This document shows positions 52,468-60,251 of a stretch of DNA of 64,000 nucleotides, one piece after another (position 1 is the stretch's first letter; each line of letters opens with the position of its first letter). Below the pieces are notes generated by a model that did not search any database, was not told the DNA's origin, and saw only the letters and a program-made list of their open reading frames with translations. The position numbers and the translations under genes were made by a program. Source of the stretch: Bacteroidales bacterium (GTDB lineage: Bacteria > Bacteroidota > Bacteroidia > Bacteroidales > UBA932); the NCBI GenBank assembly GCA_017509755.1, contig JAFWOY010000011.1, positions 41,963-105,962 of the forward strand, written 5' to 3'.

Positions 52468-52500
52468 GCTCTGCTAGTGTTTGAAAACATGTAGCGGAGC
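52468..52500. repeat. Hairpin after the deoxynucleoside kinase gene
   Basis: GCTCTGCTA pairs with TAGCGGAGC (one G-U pair) and an inner TGTTT/AAACA stem extends it. No U-tract follows, so termination is uncertain. It lies between convergent genes. Confidence 0.5.
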
Positions 52501-52620
52501 TGTCCTGTGGCGCCCGATGATGCCGCGACAGGATTCCAGAACGTCTCTCCAGAATCCCGCCGCGGAGCGGTGGGAGGGGTCGCGCGGAGCGCGACGGTTT
52601 TCCAAGCATATATCCTTCGC
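52501..52620. repeat. Mosaic of repeat fragments between convergent genes
   Basis: Contains one arm of the CGACAGGA hairpin (TGCCGCGACAGGA, 52521-52533) folding with TCCTGTGGCG upstream, and a partial copy of the MITE-like element end (GCGACGGTTTTCCAAGCATA, 52591-52610), which matches the complement of the left end at 17.67-17.70 kb. No gene is present. Confidence 0.55.
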
Positions 52621-52635
52621 AGCGGAGCCTGCCGG

Positions 52636-53805
52636 CTACTTCCGGAGCCAGCGTTCTGGATCCTGCTTGTTGGTACCTTTCCAGAGTTGGAAGTGGAGGG
52701 CGGAGGAGGAACCTTCGATTTCGAGGGAGCCGAGTTTGTCGCCCGTGGCGACTTTCTGGCCCGCTTTTACACTGACTTTCGCCAACTTGCAGTACAGCGT
52801 GAAATACTCCCCATGCTGGACCAGCACACACTGGTTGTAGCCCGGCATGACAAACACACGGCTGACTACTCCGTTGAAGACACAGAAGACATCTGCCCCT
52901 TTGGCCGTAGAGAACGTGATGCCCGGGTTGTCCGGCAATTTCAAGTTTTTGTAAACAGGATGATTGTGGACGCCGAAACGCTCGGTGATGACACCCTGCC
53001 GGAGCGGCCAAGGGAGCTTGCCCCGATTCTGGGCGAACTGGCCCGAGAGCGCCGTGTCCACCTTCGTGTTGTCCTTCTTCTGTTCCTTGACCGTTGCCTT
53101 GAGGATCCGCTGAATCTCACTGTTGAGACGGTCGATTTCTTTCTTTTTGGAAGCCAGGTCATTGCGATACTGCTTCTCGCTTTTGGCGAGCCGCCGCATA
53201 TCCTCCTGCGACTGCTTTTGCTCCTCCACCAGCTTGCGGTATTCCTCTTCCCGGGATGCCTTGGTGACCTGCGCTTCCGCCTTGATCAGCGCGAGTTTTT
53301 CCCGCTCGACCTGGAGTTCCGCCTGCTTTTCCCGCATCTTTTCCGCCTGTGTGCTGACCTCTCCGGCCAGACTCTTCAGGAAAGAAAAACGGCGGTAGCC
53401 CTGCCCGATGTTCTCACTGGACAGCAGGTACATGAACCAGACGCGTGTGTCGCGGTTTTTGTACGTGTTGTAGATGAGCTTGTTGTAGTACGTCTCCAAC
53501 GTGTCGAGCTCCTTCTGGAGCCGGTTGATCTCCCGCTGCTTGGCGGTCATCTCGTCGTTGATGACGGCAATCCGCTTGTCCAGTTCATGGATCAGCGACT
53601 GCCGGCTCGTCACCCGTTTCTGGATGAGAGACAACTGTTCGGTCGTGGCCTTCTGCTTGCCGGCAATCGACTTGAGCTGGTTGTTGATGAAGCTGATCTC
53701 CTCCTCGATCTGGCGCTTGCGCTCATTCTGCTTCGAGACGTCCTGCCCGAAAGCAGACGTCCCGAGAAGCACAAGCACCCAAAAGAGAAGGAAACGTCTC
53801 GTCAT
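52636..53805 (-). CDS. EnvC-like murein hydrolase activator with degenerate LytM domain
   Basis: A 389-residue exported protein: signal peptide to about residue 20 (SAFG), a long coiled coil (about 22-245), then a C-terminal M23/LytM domain (about 275-389). The LytM site looks degenerate: the family's final H.H motif reads ALHFQLW, so one metal-binding His is missing. That fits EnvC-type activators of amidases at the division site rather than an active endopeptidase. It starts 4 bp after the TPR gene stops and is probably co-transcribed with it. Confidence 0.88.
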   Translation of the reverse strand: MTRRFLLFWVLVLLGTSAFGQDVSKQNERKRQIEEEISFINNQLKSIAGKQKATTEQLSLIQKRVTSRQSLIHELDKRIAVINDEMTAKQREINRLQKELDTLETYYNKLIYNTYKNRDTRVWFMYLLSSENIGQGYRRFSFLKSLAGEVSTQAEKMREKQAELQVEREKLALIKAEAQVTKASREEEYRKLVEEQKQSQEDMRRLAKSEKQYRNDLASKKKEIDRLNSEIQRILKATVKEQKKDNTKVDTALSGQFAQNRGKLPWPLRQGVITERFGVHNHPVYKNLKLPDNPGITFSTAKGADVFCVFNGVVSRVFVMPGYNQCVLVQHGEYFTLYCKLAKVSVKAGQKVATGDKLGSLEIEGSSSALHFQLWKGTNKQDPERWLRK

Positions 53806-53809
53806 TCCG

Positions 53810-55453
53810 TCAGTCCTCCTTCATGGCCGCCGCCTGGTTGAAATAGATGTTGGCCAGGTCTTTTTCCCCGAGTTTTTCCAGCACGGTGGCATAATGCTCC
53901 AGGATGGCCTTGCTCTCCTTGCCGCCATAGAGCATCGCGTGCTTGAAGATGGCCTTGGCCTCGATGTCTTCCCCGAGCAGGTGAAGGATCCAGGCGTATG
54001 TGTCAAGGTAGGTAGGATTGTCGGGCTCGGTCGTGATGGTCTTGCGGCTCATCTCCTTGGCTTTCTTGAGATTCTTTCCCTGCAAGGAGAGGTAGTAGGC
54101 GTAATTGTTGAGCACCGGATTGTAGTCCGGGTCAATCTTGAGCGCCTTCTCATAGCACTTGAAAGCCTTTTTGGTCTCGCCAAATTGGTAGTAGATGTCC
54201 CCCATAGCCGAGTTGGTCACTTTGACAATGGTAGTGTCCTTGGGATGGAGCCGCAGCAACGTCTCATAGTCATCCAGGGCAGACTTGAATTTTTTCAACT
54301 GGCTGTTGGCAATGGCCCGCATCTGGAGGGCGTCCGGATTGGTCGGGAATCGCGCGACGACGGAAGAGGCGTCATCCGCAAGCGGCTGCCAGGCCTGCTG
54401 GTAGTAGAGCAGGATGAGATACTGGAGGGCGGCGTCAGTACTTTCGGGATGCTGCTCCATGTTTTGCCGCATCACCTCGATGGCCAGGTGCGGCCGTGCC
54501 GTCCGGTAGTAGTAGCCGCCGAGCAGGCCGTTGATGGTACTGTCGGTGGGATGCGCGGCATGAAGATCGATCATGATCTGGTCGAAATCATCCGGGAAAG
54601 TCCGCACGAACTGGGGGTTGGCCATCATCTGCTCGACCTGGGCCGCCTTGACTTCCGGCTGGACGTAGGGATCGCGCATCACGTGCGAGAGGCTGGAGAA
54701 GAAATTGTCGTACTGACGGAGCACTTGATATACGCCGGCTTTGCCATACCAGGCGGGTGTATAATCGGGTTCCAGTTCGAGCGCTTCGTCGTAGTAGCGG
54801 AGTGCGAGCGAATCGCGGTACGTGGTGGCGTAAAAGTCGCCCAGCACGGAAGCGATACGCGGGGATTTGCAGCTCTCGAAATAGGTGGCGAGCGCCGTAT
54901 AGACACTGTCGGGGTTCGCATTGGGCCGCTTGAGCAGCAGTTCCGTACGCGTCAGCCCAACGACTTCGTTCTTGCCCTTGATGGCGTCGATCTTGTCCAG
55001 CGTGGCGAGAGCCTTGTCGATGTCGTTGTCCGACAGATAGACATTGATCAGATCGAAGTACAGGTCGCTTTTCTTCGGATAGTTTTCGGCCAGTTCCTCC
55101 AGCATCGGCACGGCGAGTTCCTGCCGTTCGCTTCGGAGGTAGAACAGGGCGAGGGAATACTTGTACCAGAAATTGTCGGGTGCCAGCGTGATGGCCTTCT
55201 TGAACCAGTTCTCCGCTTCGAGGTCGCGTTTCCGGTCGGATGCACAGATCGTGGCGATATAGTAGCAGGCCGCATCATTTTCCGGGTTTTCCTGCAGCTC
55301 TTCCCGGAACAGTTTCAGGGCTTCCGCAGCGTCACCCTGCTGGTAATATTTCAAGGCATCGATGTACTTGACGGACTGGGCCTGGAGGCCGGAGGCCGCG
55401 CAGAGGAGAAGAATCCCCAGCGCGATTGTGCGTAAAAATCTTGAACGCTCCAT
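53810..55453 (-). CDS. Exported tetratricopeptide-repeat protein
   Basis: A 547-residue protein with signal peptide (to about QAQ, residue 26) and TPR-type helical repeats over nearly its whole length (ALKYYQQGDAAEALKLFREE, ALRYYDEALELEPDYTPAWY, AFKCYEKALKIDPDYNPVLN). TPR proteins are scaffolds, so this one probably assembles an envelope complex. Pairing with an EnvC-like protein is common in Bacteroidota and suggests a role in cell-wall hydrolase control. Function is inferred only. Confidence 0.88.
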   Translation of the reverse strand: MERSRFLRTIALGILLLCAASGLQAQSVKYIDALKYYQQGDAAEALKLFREELQENPENDAACYYIATICASDRKRDLEAENWFKKAITLAPDNFWYKYSLALFYLRSERQELAVPMLEELAENYPKKSDLYFDLINVYLSDNDIDKALATLDKIDAIKGKNEVVGLTRTELLLKRPNANPDSVYTALATYFESCKSPRIASVLGDFYATTYRDSLALRYYDEALELEPDYTPAWYGKAGVYQVLRQYDNFFSSLSHVMRDPYVQPEVKAAQVEQMMANPQFVRTFPDDFDQIMIDLHAAHPTDSTINGLLGGYYYRTARPHLAIEVMRQNMEQHPESTDAALQYLILLYYQQAWQPLADDASSVVARFPTNPDALQMRAIANSQLKKFKSALDDYETLLRLHPKDTTIVKVTNSAMGDIYYQFGETKKAFKCYEKALKIDPDYNPVLNNYAYYLSLQGKNLKKAKEMSRKTITTEPDNPTYLDTYAWILHLLGEDIEAKAIFKHAMLYGGKESKAILEHYATVLEKLGEKDLANIYFNQAAAMKED

Positions 55454-55474
55454 CTTTTTTTTCTAAATTCGTTA

Positions 55475-55482
55475 CAAAAATA
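55475..55482 (-). promoter_or_regulatory. -7 promoter element for the TPR-EnvC operon
   Basis: Read on the minus strand this is TATTTTTG (TAnnTTTG), 21 bp before the TPR gene start, with a TTTG-like -33 about 17 bp further upstream. Confidence 0.5.
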
Positions 55483-55533
55483 GTGGTAAAATCACGGAAC
55501 AAAAAACAAACCAAAAATTTTTGAGGAAGGGAC

Positions 55534-55560
55534 GCAACATTTCAGCCCCTTTTTGCATCT
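55534..55560 (+). promoter_or_regulatory. Candidate ECF-type promoter of the sigma factor operon
   Basis: GCAAC (55534-55538) and GCATCT (55555-55560) are separated by 16 bp, the layout of ECF promoters (AAC-type -35, TC-type -10). It lies 13 bp before the sigma factor ATG and lacks TAnnTTTG, so the sigma factor may transcribe its own operon. Confidence 0.45.
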
Positions 55561-55573
55561 AATATGTGCAGCG

Positions 55574-56131
55574 ATGCGGGATTCAAGTACCTATACCGAA
55601 GCAGAACTGATTGCCGGGTGTGTCCGCGGGGACCGCAACGCGCAACGGTTGTTGTACGAGCGCTACGCTTCCGTAATGTATCCGGTATGTGTACGGTATA
55701 TGGGACGGGAAGATGCGAAAGATGTGCTGCAAGACGGTTTTTTGACGGTCTTTGACAAGATAGATACCTACAAGGGAGAAGGTTCGTTCGAAGGATGGAT
55801 GCGGAAGATTTTCGTGAATGCCTGCCTGATGCGGATCCGGAAAGGGGATGCGCTCCGTTTTACGGAAGACATTACCGAGGCGCCAGAGCTGGGCGGGGTA
55901 GAGGAGTATGGCGTGCTGGAGCAGTTGGGAACGAAGGAGATCCTGGACTTGATTGCGCAGTTGTCACCCGGCCTGCGCAGCGCCTTCAACCTGTTTGTAT
56001 TGGAAGGCTACACGCACGAGGAAGTGGCGGAGGCGCTCGGCATGACCGAGCAGTCGTCGCGCTCCCAGGTAAGCCGTGCGCGGAGCCTGTTGCAGAAAAA
56101 GATAAAAGAGTTATATAATGGAAAGAAATGA
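55574..56131 (+). CDS. ECF RNA polymerase sigma factor
   Basis: A 185-residue sigma-70-family factor with regions 2 (LLYERYASVMYPVCVRYMGREDAKDVLQDGFLTVFDKI) and 4 (LSPGLRSAFNLFVLEGYTHEEVAEALGMTEQSSRSQVSRAR helix-turn-helix) and a short linker. The start was placed at ATG 55574 because the longer frame begins at a TTG. It overlaps the downstream anti-sigma/beta-barrel gene by 14 bp, as expected for a regulator and its antagonist. The regulon is unknown. Confidence 0.93.
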   Translation: MRDSSTYTEAELIAGCVRGDRNAQRLLYERYASVMYPVCVRYMGREDAKDVLQDGFLTVFDKIDTYKGEGSFEGWMRKIFVNACLMRIRKGDALRFTEDITEAPELGGVEEYGVLEQLGTKEILDLIAQLSPGLRSAFNLFVLEGYTHEEVAEALGMTEQSSRSQVSRARSLLQKKIKELYNGKK

Positions 56132-57284
56132 ATTCGACCAGATGCTGCGCAATCGCCTGGAAGGGGTGATTGAGCCGGCTCCTGATGTCTGGGAAGGCAT
56201 CAGCCGGGGCCTGGCACGCAGGCATCGCCGGGTGATTCTGCGCCGCTTTGCGACAGGGGCTGTCGCGGCCGCTGCGGGCCTGGCCGTCGCATTCCTCGTT
56301 TTCCGCGGCCCGCAAGATACCCGTCAGGTCACTGCACCCATCCGCACGGCCCAGGCGGTCCAACCGGTTTTGCCGCAGGAAACCCCGGACGCGCCGGTTC
56401 CCGAGGTGGCACCGATCGCTACACAGATTGCCCAGTTCACGAAACACCAGGTCACGGCGCAGGCTTCTGTACCGAAGCCCGTTGTGCCTGAAACCACGCA
56501 GGACATCCCCGTCCAGCCTTCGGCTGTCACAACGGAACCGGCTGCACCCGTAACGCCCCAGGAAGAGACCACGCCGGTCACGCCCGTTTCGGAAGGCCCG
56601 CAACTCACGCAGGACGACCTTCCCGCCGACTTCTGGCAGGAAGAGACTCCCCGTCACAAGACACACACATCGCAACTCTCTATACTATCAAACCTTACTA
56701 CTGTCGCATCCGATGGTGACCTGATGTACAAGGCCAGCCCGATGCACAGTTCCTCCCAGACAGGCACCCGTGCCACCTCGTCCGTTGAGCCCGTTTCGGG
56801 ATCTCCGAAGTTCTTCTCCCCGCTGAGCCTGGGTCTGCAGGTTGCCGTGCCGGTCACGGACCGGTTCACCCTCTCCAGTGGCCTGACGTACTCCTATCTG
56901 GTCTCCCAGTATGATATGCTGGTCGATAAAGTCCGCTATGACGGCGCTTACAACCAGTTGCACTATGTCGGCATTCCTTTGACGATGTCCTGGCATTTTG
57001 TGCAGACGCCGTCCTTCGGCTTCTATGCCCTGGCCGGCGGTGCTGTCGAGAAATGCGTCGCCCAGCGCTACGTGTTCGCCAGCAATACGCTGCGCGAAAA
57101 AGTGGGTGGCTTGCAATGGTCAGCCCGTGTCGGTCTGGGTGCCGAATACTGGTTTGTCCCGCGCCTGGGCCTGTACTTCGATCCGAGTCTGGTGTATTTC
57201 TTCGACAATCAGCAACCGCTGAGCATCCGCACGCAGCAGCCGCTGCAGGCGCGATTCGAGGTCGGTTTACGCTTTAAGCTCTGA
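56118..57284 (+). CDS. Dual-membrane anti-sigma/outer-membrane barrel protein
   Basis: A 388-residue protein built of a short cytoplasmic N-terminus (1-41, basic, anti-sigma-like), one membrane helix (about 44-62), a Pro/Thr/Val-rich periplasmic linker (about 64-225) and a C-terminal beta-barrel domain (about 230-388, strands such as LSLGLQVAVPVTDRFTLSSG, ending RFEVGLRFKL). This is the layout of the recently described dual membrane-spanning anti-sigma factors (Dma) of Bacteroides, which control vesicle formation. It is encoded with the sigma factor and followed by a terminator. The barrel may sense the outer membrane state. Confidence 0.85.
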   Translation: MERNEFDQMLRNRLEGVIEPAPDVWEGISRGLARRHRRVILRRFATGAVAAAAGLAVAFLVFRGPQDTRQVTAPIRTAQAVQPVLPQETPDAPVPEVAPIATQIAQFTKHQVTAQASVPKPVVPETTQDIPVQPSAVTTEPAAPVTPQEETTPVTPVSEGPQLTQDDLPADFWQEETPRHKTHTSQLSILSNLTTVASDGDLMYKASPMHSSSQTGTRATSSVEPVSGSPKFFSPLSLGLQVAVPVTDRFTLSSGLTYSYLVSQYDMLVDKVRYDGAYNQLHYVGIPLTMSWHFVQTPSFGFYALAGGAVEKCVAQRYVFASNTLREKVGGLQWSARVGLGAEYWFVPRLGLYFDPSLVYFFDNQQPLSIRTQQPLQARFEVGLRFKL

Positions 57285-57337
57285 TCTTGAAGAATTTCCA
57301 ATCTTGTAGAAAACACACATTTTTTTGATTTTTATGG

Positions 57338-57367
57338 AAAACGGTTAATCTTTTAACCGTTTTTTTT
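57338..57367 (+). terminator. Terminator after the sigma/anti-sigma operon
   Basis: An 11-bp stem AAAACGGTTAA with its complement (57338-57348 and 57353-57363), a 4-nt loop and a run of T to 57367. Confidence 0.85.
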
Positions 57368-57385
57368 CTTGCGCCGCGGGCCGCT

Positions 57386-57393
57386 TATCTTTG
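57386..57393 (+). promoter_or_regulatory. -7 promoter element for comM
   Basis: TATCTTTG, matching TAnnTTTG, 26 bp before the comM ATG and 18 bp after the preceding terminator. Confidence 0.6.
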
Positions 57394-57419
57394 CGGGACA
57401 GACCCAAAAGAACAAGCGT

Positions 57420-58973
57420 ATGCTCAACAAGTGTTTTTGTGCCACCTGCATCGGGGTTGAGGCGGTGGTTGTCACGGTCGAAATCGATCTTTCGACCGGA
57501 ATCGGGATCCACCTGGTCGGATTGCCCGACAGTGCGGTGCGGGAAAGCCTGCTTCGTGTCATTACGGCGCTCACATCCTATGGATTCCGGATCCCGGGGC
57601 GCAAGCTGGTGGTCAACCTGGCACCGGCCGATATCCGCAAGGAGGGGTCTGCCTATGACTTGGCGATTGCGCTCGGTTTGCTGGCCGTCTCCGAGCAGAT
57701 TTCCCTGGTCGGTGGAGACCGGTATATCATTATGGGAGAATTGGCGCTGGATGGCCGGATCCGGCCCGTGACCGGCGTGCTTCCCGTGGCATTGAAAGCG
57801 CGTGAAGCTGGGTTTGTGGGTTGCCTTTTCCCAGCCGAAACCGCGCAGGAAGCAGCTGCCGTCGATGGGTTGGATGTGTACGGCGTTTCAACGCTGGGCG
57901 AAGCCATCGATGTCCTTTCCCAACGGGTGGACTGCCGTCATCTGCTCGTCCATCGTCCGTTGGAAACCGAAGTAGATCAGCCGTCTGGTAACGATTTCAA
58001 ACAAGTACGCGGGCAGCAGCAAGCCAAAAGGGGGCTGGAGATTGCCGCTGCGGGCGGGCATAATCTGATTTTGGTCGGCAGCCCCGGGAGCGGCAAAAGC
58101 CTGATGGCGTCTTGTCTGCCCTCCATTCTGCCGCCCATGACGCGCGCCGAGGCCATTGAGACCGGAAAAGTCTATTCCGTTGCCGGTCGCGGCAGCCGGC
58201 TCGGCGGTCTTATGCGGGAACGTCCTTTTCGGGCGCCGCACCATAGCGCCAGTCTCGTGTCGCTCATCGGCGGTGGACCGCAGGCTGGTCCGGGCGAGAT
58301 AAGTCTGGCTCATAATGGTGTGCTCTATTTGGATGAAATGGCTCAGTTTCCTCGCAGCCTGCTCGATGCGCTACGGCAACCGATGGAAGATGGGCGAGTT
58401 ACCATTTCCCGGGCCCGGTACAAGGTGGATTATCCCGCGCATTTCATGCTGGTCGCGTCGATGAATCCATGTCCCTGCGGCTATTATGGCGACGAGACAG
58501 GCCATTGCACTTGCACGCGCGGTGCTGTGGAGGGCTATCTTTCGCGGATATCGGGTCCCATGATGGATCGGATCGATCTGCAAGTCTGGGTTAAAAGTTT
58601 GTCGGCCGTCGAACTGCTCGGCCTGTCCGCGCCGGACGGGAGGCAACTGCCGGAAGAGGCGAGTGCGGCTATCGCTGCACGCGTAGCACGTGCCCGCGCC
58701 GTCCAGGCGGCCCGTTTTGCCGGGGAAACCATCTACACCAATGCGGCGATGAACGCTCGCCTGATCGAGCGCTTTTGTCCGCTCTCTGACGACTGTCGCC
58801 GTACCTTGGAAAAGATTCTCGACCGGATGGGCCTCTCAGCCCGAGCCTATACCCGCATCCTCAAGGTAGCCCGAACCATCGCCGATCTGGCCGATTCCCC
58901 AGCCATCGAGCCTGCCCATCTCCTGGAAGCCGCCGGTTTCCGTTTCCTCGACCGCCGACGGATTATTGACTAG
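57420..58973 (+). CDS. comM: YifB/ComM-family AAA+ ATPase
   Basis: A magnesium-chelatase-like AAA+ protein of 517 residues. ComM is a branch-migration helicase used in DNA uptake and recombination in naturally transformable bacteria. The N-terminal Lon-protease-like domain (VEIDLSTGIGIHLVGLPDSAVRE) is followed by Walker A GSPGSGKS, the RAPHHSASLVSLIGGG segment and Walker B LYLDEMAQF. Start chosen at the ATG after the promoter; an in-frame start 17 codons earlier overlaps it. A DNA-recombination role is supported by family knowledge, not by neighbours. Confidence 0.93.
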   Translation: MLNKCFCATCIGVEAVVVTVEIDLSTGIGIHLVGLPDSAVRESLLRVITALTSYGFRIPGRKLVVNLAPADIRKEGSAYDLAIALGLLAVSEQISLVGGDRYIIMGELALDGRIRPVTGVLPVALKAREAGFVGCLFPAETAQEAAAVDGLDVYGVSTLGEAIDVLSQRVDCRHLLVHRPLETEVDQPSGNDFKQVRGQQQAKRGLEIAAAGGHNLILVGSPGSGKSLMASCLPSILPPMTRAEAIETGKVYSVAGRGSRLGGLMRERPFRAPHHSASLVSLIGGGPQAGPGEISLAHNGVLYLDEMAQFPRSLLDALRQPMEDGRVTISRARYKVDYPAHFMLVASMNPCPCGYYGDETGHCTCTRGAVEGYLSRISGPMMDRIDLQVWVKSLSAVELLGLSAPDGRQLPEEASAAIAARVARARAVQAARFAGETIYTNAAMNARLIERFCPLSDDCRRTLEKILDRMGLSARAYTRILKVARTIADLADSPAIEPAHLLEAAGFRFLDRRRIID

Positions 58974-59002
58974 AGTTGCCGAACGCGAAAGGTGAAAATA
59001 AA

Positions 59003-59034
59003 TTTGTCGCGTGCGATATATTTATATATCTTTG
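59003..59034 (+). promoter_or_regulatory. Complete promoter (-33 TTTG, -7 TATCTTTG) for glutathione peroxidase
   Basis: TTTG at 59003-59006 and TATCTTTG at 59027-59034 are 20 bp apart, the standard spacing for the primary Bacteroidota sigma factor. It is the best-formed promoter in the window. Confidence 0.7.
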
Positions 59035-59045
59035 CAGCAAATCAA

Positions 59046-59678
59046 ATGAATGCAATGAAACGAATCACTGTCTTGTTTTTGCTGGCTGCCGTATTGCTGG
59101 GTAGCAGCCTCGTCGCCCAGGCCCAGGAGGAGAAAGGGGTGTATCAGTTCTCCGTGAAAGATGAAAACGGGGCCCAAGTCCCGTTGAAGAACTATGAAGG
59201 CAAAGTATTGCTGATTGTCAATACGGCCACCAAGTGCGGTTTCACGCCGCAGTATGAAGAATTGGAAGGACTCTACGAAGATTACAAAGCGAAGGGTTTT
59301 GAAATCCTTGATTTCCCCTGCAACCAGTTCGGTGCGCAGGCGCCGGGTTCCTACGAGGAGATCCATGCATTCTGCACGGGCAAGTACAACATTACGTTTA
59401 CCCAGTTTGACAAGGTGGATGTGAACGGGGAGAATGCCGATCCGCTCTTTACCTATCTCAAGAGCCAGAAGGGCTTCCAGGGCTTCAATACAAAAGACCG
59501 CATCGGCAAGTTTCTCGACGACCGTTTCCGCAAGCAGGACGCGAACTACGACCAGAACCCAGACATCAAGTGGAATTTCACCAAATTCCTGGTGGATCGG
59601 GAAGGCAATGTGATCGAGCGTTTTGAGCCGACCGCGACTGCTGCTGACATCGAAGCCAAACTGAAGGAAATCCTGTAA
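59046..59678 (+). CDS. Exported glutathione peroxidase-like protein
   Basis: A thioredoxin-fold peroxidase that reduces hydroperoxides. Counting from the second possible ATG (59055), the signal peptide ends near AQA and the peroxidatic cysteine is Cys61 in NTATKCGFTPQYEELE; FPCNQFG and WNFTKFLVDREG complete the family signature. A signal peptide puts it in the periplasm, so it is probably fed by thioredoxin-like partners rather than glutathione. Its 3' end is 7 bp from the convergent acyltransferase gene, whose coding end holds the likely terminator. Confidence 0.92.
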   Translation: MNAMKRITVLFLLAAVLLGSSLVAQAQEEKGVYQFSVKDENGAQVPLKNYEGKVLLIVNTATKCGFTPQYEELEGLYEDYKAKGFEILDFPCNQFGAQAPGSYEEIHAFCTGKYNITFTQFDKVDVNGENADPLFTYLKSQKGFQGFNTKDRIGKFLDDRFRKQDANYDQNPDIKWNFTKFLVDREGNVIERFEPTATAADIEAKLKEIL

Positions 59679-59685
59679 GAGCGGT

Positions 59686-60246
59686 TTAATCCAGGTACAA
59701 AAGATGTCCAGGGTGTTTGCCTTGGACGTCTTTTTCTTTATAGAAAGCCTGGATGGCACGCAGGTCGTCCATTGCACTGTCCGAACATTCGAAGCGCGGA
59801 CCATGGCCGATCTCTTTGCGGCCCCAGTCAAAAAAGCCCAGATAGACAGGAAGATTGGCAGCCTTGGCGAAGGTATGGAAGCCGGTTTTCCAGCGTTTAA
59901 CGGGTTTGCGCGTCCCCTCCGGGGCAATGCACAGGTGGAAAGATTCGCTGGCTTCCAGGACCTCAATCACCTGACGGGTGATGCCCACGGCATTTTTCCG
60001 GTCCACAGGTATGGCACCCAAGCGCCGCAGCAGCCCGCCCAGCGGCCAGAAGAAAAACTCTTTCTTGATCATCACCCGCGGATGGCCGCCGATGGAGCGG
60101 TCGTACAGCCAGGCTACTACAAAGTCCCAAATGGAGGTGTGGGGGACGCCCAGGATGATATGTTTTGGTTCCGGCGGGAGGTCGGGATCCACGATGGTGA
60201 ACTTGAAGATCCGGGTCAGGATCCAGCGGGCGGTGGCGGGTTTCAT
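59686..60246 (-). CDS. PlsC-like acyltransferase
   Basis: A 186-residue member of the 1-acylglycerol-3-phosphate acyltransferase superfamily. The catalytic H.4D motif is HTSIWD (His36, Asp41) and the substrate-binding motif is PEGTRKP (from Glu110). It is shorter than PlsC and lacks a clear N-terminal membrane helix, as in the short acyltransferases common in Bacteroidota. It follows parE by 5 bp and is probably co-transcribed. Confidence 0.88.
   Translation of the reverse strand: MKPATARWILTRIFKFTIVDPDLPPEPKHIILGVPHTSIWDFVVAWLYDRSIGGHPRVMIKKEFFFWPLGGLLRRLGAIPVDRKNAVGITRQVIEVLEASESFHLCIAPEGTRKPVKRWKTGFHTFAKAANLPVYLGFFDWGRKEIGHGPRFECSDSAMDDLRAIQAFYKEKDVQGKHPGHLLYLD
59699..59738. terminator. 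Hairpin terminator inside the acyltransferase 3' end
   Basis: AAAGATGTCCAGG pairs with CCTTGGACGTCTTT (two G-U pairs) and is followed by TTTTT on the plus strand and TTTT on the minus strand. It can terminate glutathione peroxidase transcripts while being translated as part of the convergent acyltransferase. Confidence 0.6.
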
Positions 60247-60251
60247 ACGAT

